A stretch of 14,205 bases of DNA, from positions 1 through 14,205 of the forward strand of contig CAYHWW010000085.1 in the NCBI GenBank assembly GCA_964360145.1, in the 5' to 3' direction. The position numbers were made by a program, and so were the translations under genes. The DNA is from CAYHWW01 sp964360145 (lineage in GTDB: Bacteria; Bdellovibrionota; UBA1018; CAYHWW01). Of the stretch, positions 6,953 to 12,933 are shown piece by piece (position 1 is the first letter of the stretch; every line of letters begins with the position of its first letter). Below the pieces are notes generated by a model. That model had not been told where the DNA came from and ran no database searches. It was given only the letters and a program-made list of their open reading frames with translations.

Positions 6953-8137
6953 ATGGAGACCGTGAACCAGAAAACAGCAGCAGAGTACCAAAAGCAGCAC
7001 AGCTTTGAGGAATTCAAGTCGAAGAACAAAGACGTGGTGCGTTTGCAGACGGAGCGCGTGCTGCGTGCGCTCGCGCAGCCTGCCTTGAAGCTCGATTTTG
7101 CCAACAAGACGACGCCGTCCGCCGAAATCATCAACAAAGTGAAGCATGATCTGACGGTGGAGAAAGGCGCTCACTGCGATACGCCCCGTTTCATGATCAC
7201 GGAATTCATCGCCGACGAGTTGCGCACCATTGATGATGTGGACCTGCCACGCTACCTCTATCACCGCTACCGCTACGATATCTTCCCGTTGACGAGAACC
7301 CTTGATGAGTACCCGCCGTACTTGCAGATCGAGCCCTCTTCGATCTGCAACTTCAAGTGCGTGTTCTGCTACCAGACCGATGAATCCTTCAATAGTCGCG
7401 GCAGCGGCATGCTGGGCACCATTTCCCTCGATCTTTTCAAACGCATCGCCGATGAAGTCGAAGGCAAGGTGGAGTTCATCTCGCTGGCTTCGCGTGGCGA
7501 ACCCCTGGTGTCAAAAGAGATCACCGGCATCTTCGAATACAGCCGTGGAAAATTCCTGGGTTTGAAGCTCAATACCAATGCATCGCTGATGAACGAAAAA
7601 ATAGCCCATGCCATACTCTCGGGTGGCGTGAATACCGTGGTGTTCTCAGCGGACGCCGCCGAAGAGCCGCTCTACAGCAAGCTGCGGGTCAACGGCAGCC
7701 TCGAGCGCACGGTGAAGAACATCGAGATGTTTGAGAACATCCGGGCCAAGCACTACCCCGACTCCAAGTTGATCACCCGCGTTTCGGGCGTGAAGGTCAA
7801 CGAGCTTCAAGACATGGGCAAGATGATCGGCTTCTGGGGCGACCGTGTCGACCAGGTGGCCTTTGTGAAGTACAACCCCTGGGAAAATGTTTATGAGGCC
7901 GCGCCTAACGACGTGGCATTGCCGTGCTCCGATCTGTGGCGCCGCATGTTCATCTGGTATGATGGCCAGACTAATCCATGTGACAGTGACTACAAGTCAC
8001 ATCTGGCCGTGGGCAATGCGCTGAAGAACACGGTTTCCGAGCTTTGGCTCTCGGAAGGCTACAAGGCTTTGCGCGCAGCGCATCTTGGCAACGAACGGCA
8101 ATCGGTGGAGCCTTGCCGCCGCTGCTACGTCGTGTAA
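6953..8137 (+). CDS. Radical SAM enzyme with SPASM-type C-terminal domain
   Basis: 394 residues from the ATG at 6953. Residues 1-~120 form a helical, charged N-terminal extension that I do not recognise. The radical SAM core follows with IEPSSICNFKCVFCYQ, where Cys132, Cys136 and Cys139 bind the [4Fe-4S] cluster and SAM, then SLASRGEPLVSKEI and LKLNTNASLM, which fit the usual second (GGE-like) and third motifs. The end carries a SPASM-like auxiliary cluster region: PCSDLWRRMFIWYDGQTNPC, then D-Y-K, GNAL, SELW, LRAAHLGN and the terminal PCRRCYVV, giving four or five candidate cysteine ligands. Relatives modify peptides or dehydrogenate, epimerise or deaminate sugars and aminocyclitols. Coupling to a cytidylyltransferase and to an epimerase gene 25 bases downstream points to sugar chemistry, but this is inference. 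Confidence 0.9.
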   Translation: METVNQKTAAEYQKQHSFEEFKSKNKDVVRLQTERVLRALAQPALKLDFANKTTPSAEIINKVKHDLTVEKGAHCDTPRFMITEFIADELRTIDDVDLPRYLYHRYRYDIFPLTRTLDEYPPYLQIEPSSICNFKCVFCYQTDESFNSRGSGMLGTISLDLFKRIADEVEGKVEFISLASRGEPLVSKEITGIFEYSRGKFLGLKLNTNASLMNEKIAHAILSGGVNTVVFSADAAEEPLYSKLRVNGSLERTVKNIEMFENIRAKHYPDSKLITRVSGVKVNELQDMGKMIGFWGDRVDQVAFVKYNPWENVYEAAPNDVALPCSDLWRRMFIWYDGQTNPCDSDYKSHLAVGNALKNTVSELWLSEGYKALRAAHLGNERQSVEPCRRCYVV

Positions 8138-8151
8138 GGCTTATGGGGAAC

Positions 8152-8155
8152 GGAG
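8152..8155 (+). promoter_or_regulatory. Ribosome binding site deciding the start of the gene at 8163
   Basis: GGAG stands 7 bases before the ATG at 8163. It selects this start over the in-frame ATG at 8085, which would overlap the radical SAM gene by 53 bases and place 26 extra residues before the nucleotide-binding strand. Confidence 0.65.
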
Positions 8156-8162
8156 CACCATC

Positions 8163-9104
8163 ATGAAAGAGGAGGCGATAGTCTACGGCGGAAGCGGCTT
8201 TCTGGGGAGCTACGTGGCCGACGCCCTTTCGGATGCAGGCTACAAGGTCAGGATTTTCGATGTCGTGTCCTCGCCCCACTTGAGGCCCGATCAAGAAATG
8301 ATCCAGGGAGACATCCTCGATCTACAGGCTGTGAAGAAAGCCGCCGAAGGCTGCAGCTACGTCTACAACTTCGCGGGCATCGCCGACATCGCCAAGGCAG
8401 CCGAGCGTCCGGTGGACGTCACCACCGTCAACGTCTTGGGCAACGTACATACCCTTGAGGCAGCGGTGGCCTGCAAAGCAAAGCGCTTCGTGTTCGCCAG
8501 CACCGTGTACGTCTTTTCAGACCAGGGGTCGTTTTATCGCGTCAGCAAACAGGCTGGCGAACGCTACGTCGAGGCCTACTCCGAAAAGCACGATTTGGAC
8601 TACACGATCCTCCGCTATGGCTCTCTCTACGGTCGTCGCGCTTCGGAGTGGAACGGCATCTATAGGCTCGTGCGCCAGGCTCTCCAAGATCGCAAGATCG
8701 TGTATCAGGGCAATCGCGACGCGATGCGTGAATACATTCATGTCAAAGATGCGGCAAAACTCAGCGTCGATATCCTCACCCCTGAGCATATCAACCGTCA
8801 CATCATCATCACGGGCAACGAACGATTGGCCGTGGAATCGCTGGTGCGCATGATTGCCGAAATGGTGCCGGGTGAGATCAAGACGGAGTTTACCGACACG
8901 CAAACCGTAGGGCATTACGTCATGGGGCCTTACAGCTTCAACCCGAAAATCGGCCACAAGCTTGTAGCTAACGATCACATCGACATCGGCCAGGGGCTTC
9001 TTGATTGCATGGCTGAGATCTACGAACAAATCCACAAGGGCACCACAGTCGAGGGGGATCTCATCGTGGAGGCCGCCAGAAAGAATGACTCCGGCAAGCG
9101 TTGA
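8163..9104 (+). CDS. NAD-dependent epimerase/dehydratase (extended SDR family)
   Basis: 313 residues, standard for extended short-chain dehydrogenase/reductases. Seen: the NAD-binding glycine motif YGGSGFLGSY (8-17) straight after the first strand, the catalytic serine/threonine region FASTVYVF (111-118), the Tyr-x-x-x-Lys pair in YRVSK (Tyr125, Lys129), the RYGSLYG strand and REYIHVKDAA, which orders the sugar-nucleotide site. Family members oxidise and then epimerise, dehydrate or reduce the sugar of a nucleotide sugar. With the neighbours it could supply a keto sugar to the aminotransferase at 1143 or finish the product of the radical SAM enzyme. The sequence does not tell epimerase from dehydratase. 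It belongs to the plus-strand run, 25 bases after the radical SAM gene and 33 before the glycosyltransferase gene. Confidence 0.9.
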   Translation: MKEEAIVYGGSGFLGSYVADALSDAGYKVRIFDVVSSPHLRPDQEMIQGDILDLQAVKKAAEGCSYVYNFAGIADIAKAAERPVDVTTVNVLGNVHTLEAAVACKAKRFVFASTVYVFSDQGSFYRVSKQAGERYVEAYSEKHDLDYTILRYGSLYGRRASEWNGIYRLVRQALQDRKIVYQGNRDAMREYIHVKDAAKLSVDILTPEHINRHIIITGNERLAVESLVRMIAEMVPGEIKTEFTDTQTVGHYVMGPYSFNPKIGHKLVANDHIDIGQGLLDCMAEIYEQIHKGTTVEGDLIVEAARKNDSGKR

Positions 9105-9137
9105 CCACACCGCCCCCAGGGCCCTCGTGGAGCAGAA

Positions 9138-10982
9138 ATGAAATCCCCAAAGGTCTGCATCCTCATCGGCACCCACGCCGACATCGACTCCAGTCGCATC
9201 GGCGATGCTTGGAAGGGTTTTGGCCATTACACCCTGGGCGAGGTCGGCGAGGACTCCATTCGCAGACTGGAAGCCTTGACGGGACGTTTGTCGCTGGAGT
9301 TGCCGAGACGCCTGCGGGAGCGCAGGCCTGGGATTTTTGACGAGTACCTGGAACTGATCCGCCGCATCAATAAGCGCATTTCCCACCCCCTTTGGCAGGC
9401 CTGCGATGTCGCGGCCAAGGGCACGAGCCGCAATGGTTTTCTTTGGATCAGCACAACTCTGGTTAATCACATTGACTTGGTTCTGGAGGAAACGACCGGG
9501 AGCCCGGGGCTGATCCTGGCGGGACTTTCTCGCGCCGCTATTCAGCGTCTCCGGGTGGAACTTGAAAAACGCGGTGTCACTGCGAGAGTCGTACGCGGCC
9601 GTTTCGGGCTGCGAGACTTTAAATTTTTTAAATGGTTGAGGTTTTTCAAGAATAGCTTCGTGTTTATGAGGGCTTGGAACTTTCGGCTGCGCGCAGTCCG
9701 TCGGGTAGTGCCTTCTCCCACGATACGTGCGGAGTCAGCAGCACTCGTGATTCGCTCCTACGGATTCGCTGGCAGCTTCGTGGATCATTCCTATCGAGAC
9801 CCATTTTTTCAGCCCTTGGCTGAGCGCCTCATCACTCGGAAAATACGGTTTCAGTGGCTTATCTACCTCCAAGCGCATGACCCCAAGACTCTCAGCGCCG
9901 CAAGTAGCCTGCGCAGCGACGAATCCCTCAAGTTCTACGAAGAGTATCTCAATAATTTCCATCTGTGGCGCATCGCATTGACGGCGCCCTTCGTTTGGTT
10001 TGCGGCTCGTTCGGCATTACGTGATATTTCGCCGATTCTTTTTGAAGAAGCCTTTGAGCTCTTTTCCCAGGGGGGGTTCTTTCATCCCATTCTTCATTAC
10101 TTCGCGGGCCGCCTCGTCACTGAAAATAATCCCACCGCCCGGATTCTTTACCCCTTCGAGAATCTCAGCTGGGAACGTTTATTCCTTCGCGGCATCAAAG
10201 AGGCGAACCCTACAGCACCAACCATTGGCTTCCAACACTCCCTGCTGGTGCCGCTGTTTCTCCCCACCCGCCTTGCTCGCGGCGAGTGGCGCGACGTCCA
10301 GCTGCCGGAAAAAATATTCACCACGGGGGACTTGGCTCTTGAGTGCATGGCGGAGAAGGGCCATTACCCACGGGAATTAATGAAGACGGGATGCATGCTG
10401 CGGCAACGAAGCGGACCTGCGTACAACCCTGCACGGGCGCCGAAGACTTCCGGCATCAACGTCCTCGTAACCCTGAATACAGTTCCCGACGCAGTGGGCA
10501 TTCTGCGCTTTTTACAGAGGTCTTGCATCGGCCCAGGGGCCGTGGCGAAGATCACGCTGCGGTTCCATCCGCTATTTGGGCCTGAGATGATTCGACCGTT
10601 AGTGACCATGCCTGAGAATGATTTTGTCCACATCGACGCCGAGACCAGCATTGAGAAGAGTGCTGCGCAGTCAGACGTGGTGCTCTATTGCGGGTCGACG
10701 GCGGCGGTGGAGTGCCTCCTCTTGAGGGGTACACCTCTCATTTACCTCGCCATCAACGATATCGCGGAATATGACGTGCTTGAGAGCATGACAACGCTGA
10801 AACGCTCCGTGGAAGAGCCCACGGCTCTTGCCCAAATCATCTTGGAATTGGCATCGCTCAGCACAGATCAATACGCTGCAGAATCAAAAGGGGCGAAGAC
10901 CTACCTCGACGGCTACTTCAAGCCGGCGAATACTCGAATCCTCGATGAATTCATTGAGAACATACTCGCCACTAGCGGATGA
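9138..10982 (+). CDS. Predicted surface-carbohydrate glycosyltransferase (capsule/polysialyltransferase-like GT-B)
   Basis: 614 residues, no signal peptide or clear membrane helix. The C-terminal two thirds carry features of capsule-type transferases: ILYPFENLSWERLFL (336-350), TIGFQHSLLVP (362-372) with the Gly-x-Gln-His-Ser turn, TGDLALECM (396-404), RFHP (475-478), and SDVVLYCGSTAAVE followed by LLRGTPLIYL (512-537), the donor-binding strand-turn-helix of GT-B enzymes. From memory this resembles the family described as surface carbohydrate biosynthesis protein TIGR04326, whose biochemistry is not established. Residues 1-~200 show no motif I know. The likely role is transfer of the sugar made and activated by the upstream genes, possibly the CMP-sugar, at the cytoplasmic face of the membrane. 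GGAG at 9129-9132, 5 bases before the ATG, supports the start. The 3' end overlaps the convergent aminotransferase gene by 11 bases. Confidence 0.75.
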   Translation: MKSPKVCILIGTHADIDSSRIGDAWKGFGHYTLGEVGEDSIRRLEALTGRLSLELPRRLRERRPGIFDEYLELIRRINKRISHPLWQACDVAAKGTSRNGFLWISTTLVNHIDLVLEETTGSPGLILAGLSRAAIQRLRVELEKRGVTARVVRGRFGLRDFKFFKWLRFFKNSFVFMRAWNFRLRAVRRVVPSPTIRAESAALVIRSYGFAGSFVDHSYRDPFFQPLAERLITRKIRFQWLIYLQAHDPKTLSAASSLRSDESLKFYEEYLNNFHLWRIALTAPFVWFAARSALRDISPILFEEAFELFSQGGFFHPILHYFAGRLVTENNPTARILYPFENLSWERLFLRGIKEANPTAPTIGFQHSLLVPLFLPTRLARGEWRDVQLPEKIFTTGDLALECMAEKGHYPRELMKTGCMLRQRSGPAYNPARAPKTSGINVLVTLNTVPDAVGILRFLQRSCIGPGAVAKITLRFHPLFGPEMIRPLVTMPENDFVHIDAETSIEKSAAQSDVVLYCGSTAAVECLLLRGTPLIYLAINDIAEYDVLESMTTLKRSVEEPTALAQIILELASLSTDQYAAESKGAKTYLDGYFKPANTRILDEFIENILATSG

Positions 10983-12030
10983 CCTTTTTCAGAGCGTGGA
11001 TGAAAATGAGCATTTTATCTCGATTCCCGACAGTAATACGCATGTACCCTTCGAGTGCAGGAAGCCCGAGATTGGAAGACACCAAAATACCGTGCTCTTT
11101 GAGCGCATTGACGACGGCGTCCAATTTTTCACCGATTTTGATCAAAATGAAATTAGCGGATCCGGCATGATAGGGCAGGCCGAGCTCTGAAAGCTGTGAG
11201 GTGACGAAAGCTTCGCCCTCCTTCAGTTGCTGAAGTGAGTCCTCCAGAATCTGAGGGTGATCGAGGAAATATTCCGCGAATCGCACCGCGAATCGGTTGA
11301 CGTCGAACGTAGGCTGGGTCAATCGTAATGATTGAATAATCTCCGGCTGAGCGATGGCATAGCCCAGCCGCACCGCGGAAAGCCCATAGGCTTTCGAGAA
11401 GGTCCGGGTGATCACGAGATGATTAAAGTCTCTGATATGGGGTGCAAAACTACGTCCGGAGAATTCAATATAGGCTTCATCCAGAAAAAACAGAGTTCCT
11501 GTTTCTTTGGTTTTCCGAGCTATCTTGAGTAATTCCTCCTCAGAAATCAAAGTGCCGTAGGGATTGACGGGGTTGACCAGGATGAGGAGCTTAATGTCTG
11601 GCTTAATTTGATCAAGGCAGGCCTGCAACGGGAATGAAAAATCGGAATTGTATGAAACCTCTTCAAAGGTCGCTCCAGAGATTTTTCCATAAACTTTATG
11701 CATGGCATAAGTCGCGTTAGTGATGAGAACTTTATCGCCGCTTGAAACGAAAGTATCGAATATCAATTTTGATGCGCTGTCGGAGCCGTTGGTGAGCAGC
11801 AGGTGGCCATCCGGTAAACTAAACTTGGCTCCTAGTCGACGGTAAAGCCCAGTGTACTCTGGATAGGTGGAGAGAAAGTCACCGTCAATTCCGGCAAGGG
11901 CTTCCTGAATTGCCTGCTGGGGAATATCCCCGACAAACTCATTCATATCTAACCGAAGTTTTTCAAGACGGTTTTCTTCAAACTTCAAAGTGCGCGTGAC
12001 GTTATTTAGATTTTTTTTAATGGCCAACAC
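10972..12030 (-). CDS. Histidinol-phosphate aminotransferase-like class I/II PLP enzyme
   Basis: 352 residues, the usual HisC length. Seen in order: LRLDMNEF (25-32), TNGSDSASKLI (80-90), LVNPVNPYGT (151-160) with the PLP-O3 Asn156, FFLDEAYIEF (181-190) with Asp184, RTFSKAYGLSAVRLGY (209-224) with the Schiff-base Lys213 and phosphate-binding Arg221, and YMRITVG near the end with the substrate-carboxylate/phosphate Arg. Fold and chemistry are secure; the substrate is not. The glutamate usual after the Gly-Ser/Ala-Asp turn in HisC is Ser here. In surface-polysaccharide loci such HisC/CobD-like enzymes can make amino-alcohol phosphates (serinol or ethanolamine phosphate in Campylobacter capsules) instead of histidine. 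It lies alone on the minus strand. The start is GTG with no Shine-Dalgarno; TTG at 12027 is possible. An A8 tract in the coding strand covers codons 5-7. Confidence 0.9.
   Translation of the reverse strand: MLAIKKNLNNVTRTLKFEENRLEKLRLDMNEFVGDIPQQAIQEALAGIDGDFLSTYPEYTGLYRRLGAKFSLPDGHLLLTNGSDSASKLIFDTFVSSGDKVLITNATYAMHKVYGKISGATFEEVSYNSDFSFPLQACLDQIKPDIKLLILVNPVNPYGTLISEEELLKIARKTKETGTLFFLDEAYIEFSGRSFAPHIRDFNHLVITRTFSKAYGLSAVRLGYAIAQPEIIQSLRLTQPTFDVNRFAVRFAEYFLDHPQILEDSLQQLKEGEAFVTSQLSELGLPYHAGSANFILIKIGEKLDAVVNALKEHGILVSSNLGLPALEGYMRITVGNRDKMLIFIHALKKVIR
12011..12018 (-). repeat. A8 (coding strand) homopolymer at the start of the HisC-like gene
   Basis: Eight T residues on the plus strand read as eight A residues in codons 5-7 of the aminotransferase gene that starts at 12030. 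Slippage here would abolish the protein, so it is a candidate on/off tract, without further evidence. Confidence 0.45.
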
Positions 12031-12072
12031 AGGGCAGAAGGTTAGCTTAGTTGAGCGACCAAAACAAAATAT

Positions 12073-12098
12073 TTGACACTATCGGGATGCATTATGTA
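12073..12098 (+). promoter_or_regulatory. Possible promoter in the 78-base divergent gap (12031-12108)
   Basis: TTGACA at 12073-12078 is a perfect sigma-70 type -35 hexamer ahead of the FkbM gene, in an AT-rich gap between divergent genes, where a promoter is expected. The best -10 candidate (TATGTA, 12093-12098) matches poorly and the 14-base spacing is short. For these reasons the call is tentative. Confidence 0.3.
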
Positions 12099-12108
12099 GC
12101 TTTCACGC

Positions 12109-12933
12109 GTGAGTGCCATAGCTAAGATACCGATGGTTCGAGGTGTAATACCGGTTTACTGGTACTTTCGAGAAAAAGTGCGCGACTATCTACGTGATCA
12201 TATCGTGGTCCCCTTTCGCGCCTGCACAGTCAGAGGGCATCACATCCGTATCGGCCTCTCCAATCCTCTGGAAGGCTTCATAATCTCGACTTATTCCACA
12301 AAGGAACCTGAAACCCTGGATTGGATCGAATCCACCATGAGCGATGGGGATATCCTTTACGACGTTGGGGCCAACATCGGTCTTTACAGCATCTACGCCG
12401 CCATGGCGCACCCGAATAGCCAGGTTTATGCTTTTGAGCCGGAATCCCTCAACTTTACTCGTCTCATGAGAAACATCCGGGCGAATCGGCTGAAGAATGT
12501 TTTCCCAGTCAATATCCCCATATGCGAAACCACGGGATTTGATTTTCTCTATCTGTCAGGGGTCATGGCGGGCTCTGCATTGCACGGTTTCGGAGATGCA
12601 AATCGAAGCCCCGAGAAAATCAAACAAGGCTCCCTCGGAATTTCTCTCGACGATTTGGTTTTCCGCTACGGGTTGCCACAGCCACACCACATCAAAATTG
12701 ACGTGGATAATATCGAAGAAGCAATCATCAGGGGCGCCGATAAGGTGATCAGGGCGCCCTTGTTCAAAAGCTTACTCGTCGAGATCACCGCTCCAAATCC
12801 CCAGCAAAGCGCGATTCACTCCTACCTGTATGAGAGGGGTCTTGAATTGATTGCTGAAAGCAAATGGGAGATCAAAGTGGGTGACGAAACTGCTAAGAAT
12901 TTCATTTATCGCAAGACTAGACCACGGGCCTGA
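12109..12933 (+). CDS. FkbM-family SAM-dependent methyltransferase
   Basis: 274 residues. Seen: the SAM-binding motif ILYDVGANIGLYSIYAA (82-98), the acidic strand end VYAFEPESLN (106-115), RNIRANRLKNV (121-131), a GSALHGFG turn (155-162), the late HHIKIDVDNIEEAIIRGA (193-210) and a closing LLVEITAP strand; together these define the FkbM branch. These enzymes O-methylate sugar hydroxyls, or sometimes other groups, in polyketide, glycan and nodulation-factor pathways, so this one probably caps or decorates the surface glycan in the cytoplasm. The GTG at 12109 has no Shine-Dalgarno; the ATG at 12133 (residue 9) is an equally plausible start. The 3' end overlaps the convergent radical SAM gene by 17 bases. 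Confidence 0.9.
   Translation: MSAIAKIPMVRGVIPVYWYFREKVRDYLRDHIVVPFRACTVRGHHIRIGLSNPLEGFIISTYSTKEPETLDWIESTMSDGDILYDVGANIGLYSIYAAMAHPNSQVYAFEPESLNFTRLMRNIRANRLKNVFPVNIPICETTGFDFLYLSGVMAGSALHGFGDANRSPEKIKQGSLGISLDDLVFRYGLPQPHHIKIDVDNIEEAIIRGADKVIRAPLFKSLLVEITAPNPQQSAIHSYLYERGLELIAESKWEIKVGDETAKNFIYRKTRPRA

Noticed and set aside
8517..9470. Long open frame (317 codons) on the minus strand across the epimerase and glycosyltransferase genes
   Set aside because: It crosses two well-supported plus-strand genes with clear motifs and shows no recognisable domain itself; it is a shadow caused by GC-rich codon bias.
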